Of a stretch of 64,000 bases of DNA, positions 8,959-17,484 are shown in pieces. Source of the DNA: Acidobacteriota bacterium. GTDB lineage: Bacteria > Acidobacteriota > Polarisedimenticolia > J045. The notes beneath the pieces were generated by a model. It saw nothing but the letters and a program-made list of their open reading frames with translations, did not search any database and was not told the origin of the DNA. The position numbers and the translations under genes are program-made. The DNA lies in contig JAUZRX010000044.1 of the NCBI GenBank assembly GCA_030949985.1, positions 1 to 64,000 on the forward strand. The letters are read 5' to 3'. Within the stretch, counting starts at the first letter, position 1. The number at the start of each line of letters is the position of its first letter.

Positions 8959-10035
8959 TCACGCCAGGAAGGCCCGCGCCAGGTCCAGATAGAGTCGAAC
9001 CCCTTCTTCCACTTCGGTCAGCGGCATCGCCTCCCGACTGGTGTGCGACAGGCGGGAATCCCCCGGCCCGAGCTTGATGGCGTCCACATCCCGCAGGAAG
9101 ACCCAGTCCGAAGACGTGGGCGAGGCGAAGGGTACGGCGTCGGGCCGCTGCTCGAGCAGCAAGGCGAGCAGCCGCGAGCCTTCCGGTGTGCGGGCGGGGC
9201 GCAGCCGGTCGGAGATCACGCGTATCTCGGCTCCCATGGCATCGGCCAGGCGCCGACGCAGCGTATCGTAGTCCGCCACGGGCGTGGTGCGTACATCCAG
9301 CACGACACTCGCCCTCTCCGGCGTCACATTGCGGGCGCTGCCTGCCTGCATCACCGTGGGCGTAGCCACCGTCCGTCCCAGAACGGAATCTTTCGGCGCC
9401 AGCTCCAGGCCCTCCAACCGGGCCAGGCCCCGCACCGCGGCGTCCAGGGCGCTTGCGGGACGTGCCTCCAGCTCCGCGGCCCAGCCCGCGTGAACGGCCG
9501 CCCCCTCCCAGATCGCCTCGAGGATCAGCAGACCCCGCTGGGCGATACAGGGCTCGAGACCGGTGGGCTCGCCCACCACCGCTCCATCCGGGGGGGATCC
9601 GAGGGCCTCGAGAGCGCGGGGCATGGAAGTGTGGCGGGTCTCCTCCCCGTAGGTCGCCAGCACCACCAGGCGACCCCGACGCGGCCCCCCCTCCGCAGCC
9701 AGGCGCGCCGCGGCCGCGCACATGGCGCTCAGCGGCCCCTTGGCATCGACCGCACCGCGGCCCCACAGGGCACCATCGCGCACGACAGCGGCGAAGGGAT
9801 CGACCTCCCAGGCATCTCCCGCGGGCACCGTGTCCAGGTGAGAGGCCAGCAGCAGGGTGGGTCCCGGAGCGGCACCGGGCACCTCGATGCGCACCGCCGC
9901 CTCGTCCCGCGAGGCGGCCAGTCCCGCCGCCGCCGCCCACCGCTCGAGACAGGCGGCCACCTTTCCTTCCTCGCCGGAAGGGCTGGGAATCCGCACCAGG
10001 GCGGCGAGCAGTTCAGTCGCGGAAGCGTCGCTCAA
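8959..10035 (-). CDS. argE: M20 family metallo-deacylase, ArgE/DapE-like (N-acylornithine or N-acylcitrulline deacylase)
   Basis: A 358-aa M20 peptidase-fold enzyme. Metal ligands and catalytic residues are visible: SHLDTVP (His, Asp) near residue 75, GRGAVDAKG (bridging Asp), YGEET (catalytic Glu and ligand Glu), VGEPTG (Glu), and LSHTSRE (His) near the C-terminus. The start is TTG 10035, overlapping the argB stop as TTGA, with GGAG eight bases upstream. In this operon it would remove the acyl group from the product of the argF' enzyme, that is from acylcitrulline. If argF' uses succinylornithine, the substrate is N-succinylcitrulline. The gene symbol is given by role; substrate is inferred. 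Confidence 0.82.
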   Translation of the reverse strand: MSDASATELLAALVRIPSPSGEEGKVAACLERWAAAAGLAASRDEAAVRIEVPGAAPGPTLLLASHLDTVPAGDAWEVDPFAAVVRDGALWGRGAVDAKGPLSAMCAAAARLAAEGGPRRGRLVVLATYGEETRHTSMPRALEALGSPPDGAVVGEPTGLEPCIAQRGLLILEAIWEGAAVHAGWAAELEARPASALDAAVRGLARLEGLELAPKDSVLGRTVATPTVMQAGSARNVTPERASVVLDVRTTPVADYDTLRRRLADAMGAEIRVISDRLRPARTPEGSRLLALLLEQRPDAVPFASPTSSDWVFLRDVDAIKLGPGDSRLSHTSREAMPLTEVEEGVRLYLDLARAFLA

Positions 10036-10949
10036 TGCTCTTTCTCCCGGTAGCTCTCCGCCTCGCGCTGCCCGACGATCATCGTCCCCGCCCCGGCACC
10101 GGTGAACAGCTCGATCAGGAGCGAATCCTCGGCCCGGCCGTCGATGATGTGGGTCCGCTTGACGCCTCCCTTCACCGCCCGCAGGCAGGCCTCCACCTTG
10201 GGCCGCATGCCGGCGCTGATCGCGCCGCTCTCGAGCATCTCGAGCAGATCCTCAGGCGAGGCGAAGGTCACCAGGCTCGAGGAGTCGTCCACATCCCGCA
10301 GCAGGCCCGGACTGGAAGTGAGAAAGATCAGCTTCTTGGCCTCCAGGGCCACGGCCAGCCGTTCGGCGATGGTGTCCGCGTTGACGTTGAGCACCCGCCC
10401 CTCGTCCGTGGCGGCCAGGGAAGCCACCACGGGCACGTAGTGGCGGGCGACGAGAGTCTCGATCAGGGTGGGATCCACCGCGGTCACGTCTCCCACCTCG
10501 CCGTAGTCCACCTCGCGCCGACTGCCATCGTCGTCCTTGACGGTGACCTTCTCCCTCCGCCGGGCGGTGATCAGGTTGGCGTCCACCCCCGACAGGCCCA
10601 CGCCCCGCACACCCTGGCTGCGCAGGGCGGCGAGCAACTCCACGTTGAGCTGGCCGGCGAAGACCATCTTGGCCACCTCCAGGGTGGCGGGGCTGGTCAC
10701 TCGCCTGCCGGCGACGATCTCCACGGGAACTCCCAGCTCCCGGCTCAGGCGAGTGGCCTGGGGTCCGCCGCCATGGACCACCACCAGGCGAATCGACAAG
10801 GAATCGAGCAGGGCGACCTGCATGGCCAGGTTGCGCACCGCCCGGGGATCGCCCAGGGTCTCGCCACCGATCTTCAGCACGAAGGTCTGTCGGCGATAGA
10901 GCCGTGTGTAGTCCAGCGCGCCCTTGAGGGCCGCCACCAGTTCACTCAT
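10032..10949 (-). CDS. argB: N-acetylglutamate (or N-succinylglutamate) kinase ArgB
   Basis: A 305-aa amino-acid kinase that phosphorylates the gamma-carboxyl of an N-acylglutamate. Visible motifs are FVLKIGGETL near residue 25, VVVHGGGPQ (phosphate-binding glycines), GRRVTSP, and a C-terminal IIDGRAEDSLLIELFTGAGAGTMI-type end that is nearly invariant in ArgB. The ATG at 10949 shares one base with the argF' stop (TGATG). It lacks the N-terminal extension that arginine-inhibited ArgB proteins often carry, so control may be mainly transcriptional. Whether it prefers acetyl or succinyl substrate cannot be read from sequence. Confidence 0.93.
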   Translation of the reverse strand: MSELVAALKGALDYTRLYRRQTFVLKIGGETLGDPRAVRNLAMQVALLDSLSIRLVVVHGGGPQATRLSRELGVPVEIVAGRRVTSPATLEVAKMVFAGQLNVELLAALRSQGVRGVGLSGVDANLITARRREKVTVKDDDGSRREVDYGEVGDVTAVDPTLIETLVARHYVPVVASLAATDEGRVLNVNADTIAERLAVALEAKKLIFLTSSPGLLRDVDDSSSLVTFASPEDLLEMLESGAISAGMRPKVEACLRAVKGGVKRTHIIDGRAEDSLLIELFTGAGAGTMIVGQREAESYREKEH

Positions 10950-11968
10950 CAGGCATCTCCCAGCAGGTCGAGCAACAAGGCCCGCTGCACGTGCAGACGA
11001 TTCTCCGCCTGGTCGGTGACCACCGACCAGGGGCCGTCGAGCACACCATCGGTGACGATCACGTTGCGGCGCAGGGGCAGGCAGTGCATCAGCCTGCCCT
11101 GCCCCCCCGCGGTGCGCGCCATCAGGTCCTCGTCGATCCGCCAGTGCCGCAGGCCCGCCCGGCCCCGGGCCTCGCTCTCCGCATCGCCATAGCGCCGGAG
11201 GCTGCCCCAGCTCTTGGCGTAGACGATTTCGGCGCCCTCCATGGCGGCGTTGAGATCGTCGGTGGTGCTCACGCTTCCGCCGTTGCGACCCGCCATCGCC
11301 TCGATGGCCCGCATGTCTTCCGGGTCGAGATCGAAACCCCGGGGCCGGGCGATGACCACCTCCATCCCTTCCCGTGACGCCGCCAGGGCCGCGCTGACGG
11401 GAACGGCGGTGGGCAGGGCCCGGGGGTGCCAGCACCAGGCCAGCACGAAACGCTTGCCCCGGGGCGTGCCGAGCTGCTCGCGAATCGTCAGGGCGTCGGC
11501 CAGACCCTGGCAGGGATGGCGCCGGGCGGACTCCAGGTTGATCACGCCGACGCCCGCCTCGCGGGCGACGATCTTCAGCACCTCGTCCCGACGCGCCTCT
11601 TCCCAGGTGGGCGCCGAGGGAAAGGCGCGCACACCGAGCAGATCACCGTAGCGTCCGAGCACCCGGGCCGCATCCACCAGGTGTTCGGCGGCGTCACCAT
11701 CCATCACCACTCCCGGGCGGGTTTCAAAGCCCCATACCCCCTTGCCCGGCTCGAGAGCGATACACGCGCCGCCGTGGCGCAACATGGCCACCTCGAAGGA
11801 GGCCCGGGTGCGCAGGGAGGGATTGAAAAAGAGATTGGCCAGGACCCGGCCCTCCAGAGCCCGGGGCTGGGGATCCCGCCCGGCCTTGAGTTGGGCGGCC
11901 CGGTCGAGCAGCGCCCCGATGGCCGCGTCGTCCCACTCGTCGGTGGCCAGCATCTGCCTGGACATCAT
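10949..11968 (-). CDS. argF': N-acylornithine carbamoyltransferase; specificity residues favour N-succinylornithine
   Basis: A 339-aa carbamoyltransferase. It carries the carbamoyl-phosphate motif FFNPSLRTRASFE (about residues 47-59), the family-specific VMDGDAAEHLVDAARVLGRY, and HCLPLRRNVIVTDGV near residue 295. These mark the AOTCase/SOTCase group, not ordinary OTCase. Aligned from memory with Xanthomonas AOTCase, residue Ala94 replaces Glu92 and Ile304 replaces the carboxylated Lys302; Bacteroides SOTCase has Pro and Ile there. Published mutants of AOTCase Glu92 to Pro, Ser, Val or Ala gain SOTCase activity, so N-succinylornithine is the predicted substrate. The start is ATG 11968 (ATGA overlap with argD) or the adjacent ATG 11965, better spaced from GGGAGGG. 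Confidence 0.9.
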   Translation of the reverse strand: MMSRQMLATDEWDDAAIGALLDRAAQLKAGRDPQPRALEGRVLANLFFNPSLRTRASFEVAMLRHGGACIALEPGKGVWGFETRPGVVMDGDAAEHLVDAARVLGRYGDLLGVRAFPSAPTWEEARRDEVLKIVAREAGVGVINLESARRHPCQGLADALTIREQLGTPRGKRFVLAWCWHPRALPTAVPVSAALAASREGMEVVIARPRGFDLDPEDMRAIEAMAGRNGGSVSTTDDLNAAMEGAEIVYAKSWGSLRRYGDAESEARGRAGLRHWRIDEDLMARTAGGQGRLMHCLPLRRNVIVTDGVLDGPWSVVTDQAENRLHVQRALLLDLLGDA

Positions 11969-13143
11969 TGTCCCTCCCGAGAAGATTCCAGCACTTCCTT
12001 CAACGTCCGCAAAAAGAGTTCGATTTCGCTGTCGTCGATCACCAGCGGCGGCAGCAGGCGCAACACGTCGGGGTCGGCGGAAGTCCCGGTCAACACGCCG
12101 CTGGCGAAAAGGGCGCGGATCACCGGTCGCACCGGCCGGTCCAGGCGCACCCCCATCAGCAATCCGCGCCCCTCCACACCCACCACGCCCGGCATCACCG
12201 CCATCGCATCCGCGAGGCGCCGGCCGTGTTCGAGGGCCCGTCGGGCCCGCCCCTCCTCGGCCAGGGCGGCCAGGTTGGCGGCGGCGGCGGCGCAGGGAAT
12301 GGGAGCCCCGCCGAAGGTGCTGCCCAGATCTCCCGTGGACAGTCCATCGCAGACCGCCGTGGTGGCCAGCACCGCTCCCAGGGGCAGACCGGCGGCGATG
12401 CCCTTGGCCAGGGTCAGCAGGTCGGGTTGCACTCCCATCTCGACGCCGGCGCTCAAGCCTCCGCAGCGCAGACAACCCGACTGCACCTCGTCGAAGATCA
12501 GCACCGCACCGGCGGCGTCGCAAGCTTCCCGCAGGGCCTGCAGAAACTCCGGGCTGGCGACACGCGCACCGGCCAGGCCCTGGACCGGCTCGACGATCAC
12601 CGCCGCCACTTCCTCGTCGATGCCGGCCCGGGCAGCGGCCGCGTCGTTCCAGGGAAGCCGCCGCGTGAACGCCCCGAGAGCCTCCCCCGCTGCGCTGGCG
12701 AGGGCCGACGCGCGGTAGGGCCTGAGTCCGGCCAGCACCAGGGTGGCCAGCGTGCGTCCATGGAAAGCCCCTTCGAAGCAGACGACGCGCGAGCGACCCG
12801 TGCGGCGGCGAGCCAGGGCCAGGGCCTGCTCGTTGGCCTCCGCGCCGCTGTTGACGAAAAACGCCCGGGTCAATCCCGGAGGAGTCAGGGTGCCCAGCAC
12901 CCGCAGCAGCCGTTCGCGGGGCTCGGAACGCAGGGCGCTGGAATAGAAGATCAGCTTTTCCGCCTGCTCGCGGATCGCCGCCACGACCCGCGGGTGGCAG
13001 TGGCCCGAGCCGGCCACCGCGTGCCCCGCGTAGAAATCCAGGTAGCGGCGCCCTCCCCGGTCCCAGAGGTAGCTGCCCTCGGCGCGGGCCACCTCCAGGG
13101 GCCAGCGACTGTAGACCGGCATCTCCATCAACGGGCTCAGCAT
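11965..13143 (-). CDS. argD: N-acylornithine aminotransferase ArgD
   Basis: A 392-aa class-III PLP aminotransferase making N-acylornithine from the semialdehyde. Visible features: FYAGHAVAGSGHCHP near residue 38, the PLP phosphate site VNSGAEANEQAL, FEGAFHGRT, the cofactor Asp in LIFDEVQSG, and the Schiff-base lysine in LTLAKGIAAGLPLGA. Length matches the family. The ATG overlaps the argC end by seven bases (ATGCTGA) and GGAGGG lies eight bases upstream. Confidence 0.94.
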   Translation of the reverse strand: MLSPLMEMPVYSRWPLEVARAEGSYLWDRGGRRYLDFYAGHAVAGSGHCHPRVVAAIREQAEKLIFYSSALRSEPRERLLRVLGTLTPPGLTRAFFVNSGAEANEQALALARRRTGRSRVVCFEGAFHGRTLATLVLAGLRPYRASALASAAGEALGAFTRRLPWNDAAAARAGIDEEVAAVIVEPVQGLAGARVASPEFLQALREACDAAGAVLIFDEVQSGCLRCGGLSAGVEMGVQPDLLTLAKGIAAGLPLGAVLATTAVCDGLSTGDLGSTFGGAPIPCAAAAANLAALAEEGRARRALEHGRRLADAMAVMPGVVGVEGRGLLMGVRLDRPVRPVIRALFASGVLTGTSADPDVLRLLPPLVIDDSEIELFLRTLKEVLESSREGQ

Positions 13144-14174
13144 GGATAGATCCCTCCGAACTCGAGACCCGCCGTCTCCTCCAGGCCCAGGGCCAGGTTC
13201 ATGCCCTGGACGGCCTGGCCCGCGGCCCCCTTGACGAGGTTGTCGATGGCTACGCAGCAGATCAGCTCCCGCCCCCGGCGGCGGGTGGCGGCGTGAAGGT
13301 GGGCATGGTTCGTCCCCACCACCGCCGCCAGCTCGGGAGGCTGATCGAGAAGGTGGACGAAGGGGCGGCCCTCGAGCGCCTCCCGGTAGGGAACCGTCGC
13401 GTCGCCCAGGGGCTGGTCGAGCCACACCCGGGCCGAGAGGTGGATGCCCCGCACCAGGGGTGCGGAATGCACGATCAACGAAGGCTCGGCGGCCGCCTCG
13501 TCGTGGCGCAGGAGTTCATCGATCACCTCCGCCTGGTGGCGATGCCCCTCGAGGGCGTAAGCAAAGAAGTTGTGTGCCCGTACCGGGTGATGGGTCGTGC
13601 GCCGGGGGTGGACTCCCGCCCCCGTCGATCCGGTGACGGCGAAGCAGGCCGGCGGATGGGAGAGCAAACCCGCCCGCGCCAGGGGAACGAGGGCGAGCAG
13701 GCAAGCGGTGGCGAAGCAACCGGGCGCGGCCAGCAAGCGCTTGCCTTCGAGATCTCCGCCCTTGAGATCCGCCAGGGCGTAGGTGAAGGATCCGAGCAAG
13801 CCGGTGGCGCGATGCTCCCCATAGGTCCTGGCGAAGCGAAGCGGATCGGCCAGGCGGAAGTCGGCGGACAGGTCCACGATCAGCCGCGCCGGACCGGCCA
13901 CGACGGCTTCCATCAGATCCTGAGATTTCCCATGGGGCAGAGCCAGGAACAGCACGTCGGCCCAGCGGCCCGCCTCCACGGGATCGGCGGCCTCAAGCGT
14001 CAGCGGCGGTCCGTGACGCAGGGCCGGGTGCACGGCCGCGGCGGGTTCACCAGCCCGACTTTCGGAAAAGGCCCGCAAGCTTCCGACCGCGGGGTGCACC
14101 GCGAGCAGGCGCAGCAACTCGCCTCCGACGAAGCCGGCCGCTCCGAGTACCGCGACCTTCAGCCCGCTAGTCAT
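13137..14174 (-). CDS. argC: N-acyl-gamma-glutamyl-phosphate reductase ArgC
   Basis: A 345-aa NADP-dependent dehydrogenase that reduces the acyl phosphate made by ArgB. The N-terminal Rossmann motif is GAAGFVGGELLRLL, and the catalytic cysteine sits in PGCFATACLLAL near residue 150. A conserved HHPVRAHNFFAYALEGHRHQ and the tail VQGMNLALGLEE fit the family. It overlaps the preceding NTPase gene by eight bases, so the two are translated together. Confidence 0.94.
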   Translation of the reverse strand: MTSGLKVAVLGAAGFVGGELLRLLAVHPAVGSLRAFSESRAGEPAAAVHPALRHGPPLTLEAADPVEAGRWADVLFLALPHGKSQDLMEAVVAGPARLIVDLSADFRLADPLRFARTYGEHRATGLLGSFTYALADLKGGDLEGKRLLAAPGCFATACLLALVPLARAGLLSHPPACFAVTGSTGAGVHPRRTTHHPVRAHNFFAYALEGHRHQAEVIDELLRHDEAAAEPSLIVHSAPLVRGIHLSARVWLDQPLGDATVPYREALEGRPFVHLLDQPPELAAVVGTNHAHLHAATRRRGRELICCVAIDNLVKGAAGQAVQGMNLALGLEETAGLEFGGIYPC

Positions 14175-15219
14175 CGAGGGCCTTCCGAATCACCGCCACC
14201 AGCCCCGAGGCGTCGCGCCGCGCGTTGTGCGCCGGCAGGCCCAGGTGTTCGCGGACGAAGGTGGTCCCCACCTGGTTGTCCGTGACGGGACCGGTGAGCA
14301 CGGTGGGCCGGCAGGCGAAACGCTCGGTCAGGAGCCGGATCGCGCCCCAGGCGCCGACCTGGTCCGGCGCACAGACCACCAGGGCGCGACAGCGCGCCAT
14401 CAACTCCTGGTCTTCGAGCAGGCGTCCGACGCCGTATTCTCCGAGCAAACCGTCACCGAGTTCAGCGACCACCACGTCGGGGCTCACCTCCTCGGCCAGA
14501 TGGTTGAGCAGGCCTCGGGCGGCGGGCAGCACGTCGTCGTCGTGGGTCGAGACGATCCCCGCGTCGTTGAAACTCAGTCCGGCCACCGCTCCCGCGTCGG
14601 TCATCGCCAGGGTATCCCGCCTGAGGGACACCCCCGTCAGCTTCACCGCGGCGACCCTACGCCCGGCGCGGAACAATCCCCGGACGATCTCGGTGGCGGC
14701 GACGGTCTTGCCGGAGTTCATGCAGGTGCCGGCGACGAGCACCAGCGGCGCCTCCAGTCGCAGGTGTGCGGCCGCGGGAATCGCCCCGGCGCCGATAGAG
14801 GCGGGGACCCCCACCCGGTCGCCGGTGCCCGGAAAGCTCAGGACGGCCCCCAGCACCTCGGCCTCGAAGGGCGGACCGAGATCCGGATTCTCCGCCGTGC
14901 AGCACCCGAGCACACCACCGAGGTTGAGGACATGGAGCCGGTCGCCGACGGCGATCTTCTCCGGCACGGTCCCCGCGTAACCCCGCAGGGCGCGCCGGGT
15001 GCCCAGGGTGCCCGCCAGTACGTCCCCCCGGTGAAGGCGGATCATCCGCCCCGTGGGGTCCTCGATGCGGTTGTAGGCACTCTTGTCGTTGAGCAGGCGG
15101 ACGGCCAGCACGTAGCCCTCCCGCGCCTCGATGCGGTCACCCACGATCACCTCCCGCTCCAGCCGCGCGTTTCGGGTGGAGGAGGCGATGCGATCGAGGC
15201 GCAGCCGACTGGTTCTCAT
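14167..15219 (-). CDS. P-loop NTPase of unknown function inside the arginine operon
   Basis: A 350-aa protein that I cannot assign to a named enzyme. Residues 1-130 form a beta-rich domain (SSTRNARLEREVIVGDRI, then LHRGDVLAGTLGTRRALRG, and a GGVLGCCTAENPD segment with a Cys pair). Residues 164-172 are a Walker A loop, GTCMNSGKT, followed by a dethiobiotin-synthetase/MobB-like region: AAVKLTGVSLRRD, DVVVAELGDGLLGEYG as a probable Walker B, and a DUF1611-like C-terminus. It overlaps argG by ATGA and argC by eight bases. Such tight coupling implies a role in arginine synthesis or its control. It is not an acyltransferase by any visible motif. Confidence 0.8.
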   Translation of the reverse strand: MRTSRLRLDRIASSTRNARLEREVIVGDRIEAREGYVLAVRLLNDKSAYNRIEDPTGRMIRLHRGDVLAGTLGTRRALRGYAGTVPEKIAVGDRLHVLNLGGVLGCCTAENPDLGPPFEAEVLGAVLSFPGTGDRVGVPASIGAGAIPAAAHLRLEAPLVLVAGTCMNSGKTVAATEIVRGLFRAGRRVAAVKLTGVSLRRDTLAMTDAGAVAGLSFNDAGIVSTHDDDVLPAARGLLNHLAEEVSPDVVVAELGDGLLGEYGVGRLLEDQELMARCRALVVCAPDQVGAWGAIRLLTERFACRPTVLTGPVTDNQVGTTFVREHLGLPAHNARRDASGLVAVIRKALDD

Positions 15220-16406
15220 GCGCCTTCTCTCCTGGCGCGACCATGGGCCAGCCGGGAGGGAATCGCGGCGATGGCGGCGAAGGCCTCGGCCTGCTCGCCG
15301 GTCCACAGGCTGTGGGTCTCGCCGTAACGGGCCACCCCGGCATCGAACAGGCTGGCGGGGGATTCCACACCGACGACCTGGAAGTGCCCCCGGTCGAGAC
15401 GCACCCGGGTCCGCCCCGTCACTCGCTTCTGGGAAGAGGCGATCAGGGCGCGGATGTCGTCCATCACCGGATCGAGGGCCTGCCCCTCGTGGAGACGGTC
15501 GCCGAAGAAGCGGGCCAGGTGATCCTTCCAGAAGGCCTGCCAGCGGGTCAGGACGATCTTCTCCAGCTCCCGGTGGGCCGCGATGAGGATCAGCGCCGCC
15601 GCGGCCTCGAAGCCGATCCGGCCCTTGATCCCCAGCACGGTCTCACCGATGTGGATACCTCGGCCGATTCCGTAAGGCGCGGCCAGGGCGGCGAGAGCCT
15701 CGACCAGATCCGGCCCGGCCAGGGGCTCTTCGTTCAGGGTCACCGGCAGGCCCTCCTCCCAGCCGAGGATCACCTCCCCGACGGCCGGAGCTTCCCCCGC
15801 CGGGGGAAAAGCGTCCTCGGGCGGCGGCGTCCAGGGATCGTGGGTCCACTCCCCGCCGAAGGTGGTGCCCCACAAACCCTGGTTGACCGAGTAGCGGCCG
15901 CTCCCCTCGGGCACCGGCAGACCCCGCTCCCGCAAGTAGGCCTGGCTCGCCTCCCGGCTCAGCCCCAGGCTGCGCACGGGAGCGATGATCGGCAACTCGG
16001 GCAACAGCGTGCGGAAGACGATGTCGAAGCGCACCTGATCGTTGCCCGCCCCGGTGGAGCCGTGGGCCACGGCGTCGGCCCCCAGGCGGCGCGCGAGGGC
16101 GGCGACTTCCATCGCCTGCTGCGTTCGCTCGGCCGCCACCGAGAGGGGGTAGACTTCCCCGCGCAGTACGTTGCCCCGAATCAGCGTGGAGACGAAGCCG
16201 TCCCACACCGCCTGGCGGGCATCGATCTCGTGATGCTCGGCAGCCCCCACGGCGCGGGCCTGGCGAGCGATGGCGTCGAGTTGGGAGCGCGGGATGCCCC
16301 CCGTATCGACAATCGCGGTGATGACTTCCGCCCCCTTGGTTTCCTGTAACCAGGGGACACAGAAAGACGTATCCAACCCCCCGCTGAATGCGAGCACGAT
16401 GCGCAC
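15216..16406 (-). CDS. argG: Argininosuccinate synthase ArgG
   Basis: A 396-aa enzyme joining citrulline and aspartate with ATP. The ATP pyrophosphatase loop AFSGGLDTS begins at residue 6, and the citrulline/aspartate motif appears as HGSTGAGNDQVRFD near residue 115. The segment YSVNQGLWGTTFGGEW differs from the usual YSIDENLWGRS type, indicating a diverged ArgG subgroup. GTG 16406 is chosen because GGAGGG lies seven bases before it. It is the first gene of the operon. No argH (argininosuccinate lyase) is present in the window, so the last step is encoded elsewhere. Confidence 0.94.
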   Translation of the reverse strand: MRIVLAFSGGLDTSFCVPWLQETKGAEVITAIVDTGGIPRSQLDAIARQARAVGAAEHHEIDARQAVWDGFVSTLIRGNVLRGEVYPLSVAAERTQQAMEVAALARRLGADAVAHGSTGAGNDQVRFDIVFRTLLPELPIIAPVRSLGLSREASQAYLRERGLPVPEGSGRYSVNQGLWGTTFGGEWTHDPWTPPPEDAFPPAGEAPAVGEVILGWEEGLPVTLNEEPLAGPDLVEALAALAAPYGIGRGIHIGETVLGIKGRIGFEAAAALILIAAHRELEKIVLTRWQAFWKDHLARFFGDRLHEGQALDPVMDDIRALIASSQKRVTGRTRVRLDRGHFQVVGVESPASLFDAGVARYGETHSLWTGEQAEAFAAIAAIPSRLAHGRARREGA

Positions 16407-16463
16407 GGTCGAACCCTCCGCCCGCCGGGCGGGGATTTCCCGTCCTGCATGGGCTATGAATTA

Positions 16464-16477
16464 TGCATTTTTATTCA
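16464..16477 (-). promoter_or_regulatory. ArgR operator (ARG box)
   Basis: On the minus strand the site reads TGAATAAAAATGCA, matching the ArgR half-box pair TGAATnnnnATTCA at 9 of 10 defined positions. On the other side the sequence continues to a further TGAAT at 16457 (plus strand), giving a longer partly symmetric element. It lies about 60 bases before argG and overlaps the -10 of the candidate promoter. ArgR encoded at the operon's end is the obvious ligand. Confidence 0.75.
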
Positions 16478-16495
16478 GGAAAGGCGGCCCGTCAA
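16468..16495 (-). promoter_or_regulatory. Sigma70-type promoter of the arginine operon
   Basis: The -35 is TTGACG (16490-16495) and the -10 is TAAAAA (16468-16473), separated by 16 bases. The -10 lies inside the ARG box, so bound ArgR would block polymerase. The -35 overlaps the stop codon of the gene at 16492. The mapping is by pattern only. Confidence 0.5.
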
Positions 16496-17475
16496 GGGCG
16501 CAGGACGAATCGACTGTAAACCGTGACATCGGCCCCCGGCGCCACCACCAGGTTTTCGATCAATCCCACCTGCCAGGTCAGGCCGGGCTTGAGACGCCAT
16601 TCCAGGCCGGCCGCCACCTCCCAGAGATCCTCTTCGAACTCCGCCAGACCGCTGCCGGCGATGGCCGACTGCCGCCAGGCGAGCTGAACCTGCCCCCCCA
16701 GGGTGCCCAGGCGCCCCCGGACCCCCCCCGAGACCTCCAGGTGGCGCCTGCTGGAAAGACCACCGGGCAACGTCTCGAAGGGATCGGCCGGGTCCACCCA
16801 GGCGACCTGGGCCACCCAGCCCCGGCCGCCGTCCCCCTTCCCGGCCCGCAGCACCAGGGCCAGATCCACCCCACCACTACCCAACCAGGTCTTCTCGTCG
16901 CCGGTGGGCAGCGCCAGGCGCCACTCGCCGGCCACCTGGAGGCCCGAAGCCAGGACGACACCTCGCACCAGGCCCAGTTCCACGTCGCCCCAGCCCGAGA
17001 CGGCACCACGCTGATCGATCACCAGGGCGTGATCCGCAAGCAGGTAGAGCCTGCTGGCATTGCGGGGAACCCGACCACGCAGGGGGTTGAGCTGTGAGAA
17101 GACCCGCTCCACCGCCTCGATGGGACGGTCCAGCACGCCGCCCCAGCGCCAGTGCCAGGGCAGTTCGGCCCGCAACTCCCAGCCGCCCCCGAGCCCCCAG
17201 CCCAGGTCCAGGGCCAGCCGGGAGCTTTCCGTATCGAGCAGCACCTGGGTCCCGGAGGAGGTCGCGCCCCGGTTGAGGGTATTGCTCTCCTCGAAACGCC
17301 AACCCAGTCGCCAACCGCCGGCGGGAAGCACGGCGGCGTCCGTCAACGGGGGGGAAAGAAAAACCCCCTGGACGGGATGACGCCGCCCAAGGGGGAAGAA
17401 TTCGCCAGCGGTGGCCGTGGAGACCAGCAGCAGGATCAGTGGAAAAATCCACGCGCCTCCCTGCCGGTGAGCCAA
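16492..17475 (-). CDS. Outer-membrane protein, DUF3187-like
   Basis: A 327-aa protein with an N-terminal signal sequence (WIFPLILLLVSTATAGE) and a body of alternating short beta strands rich in G, W, R and L, ending FVLRP. The pattern LPAGGWRLGWRFEESNTLNRG followed by an amphipathic barrel resembles DUF3187 proteins. The only in-frame early start is TTG 17475, nine bases after the stop of the lipoprotein gene and without a clear ribosome site, so translation is probably coupled. The true start may lie a few codons inside. Function unknown. Confidence 0.75.
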   Translation of the reverse strand: MAHRQGGAWIFPLILLLVSTATAGEFFPLGRRHPVQGVFLSPPLTDAAVLPAGGWRLGWRFEESNTLNRGATSSGTQVLLDTESSRLALDLGWGLGGGWELRAELPWHWRWGGVLDRPIEAVERVFSQLNPLRGRVPRNASRLYLLADHALVIDQRGAVSGWGDVELGLVRGVVLASGLQVAGEWRLALPTGDEKTWLGSGGVDLALVLRAGKGDGGRGWVAQVAWVDPADPFETLPGGLSSRRHLEVSGGVRGRLGTLGGQVQLAWRQSAIAGSGLAEFEEDLWEVAAGLEWRLKPGLTWQVGLIENLVVAPGADVTVYSRFVLRP

Positions 17476-17484
17476 GGCCCGAAA

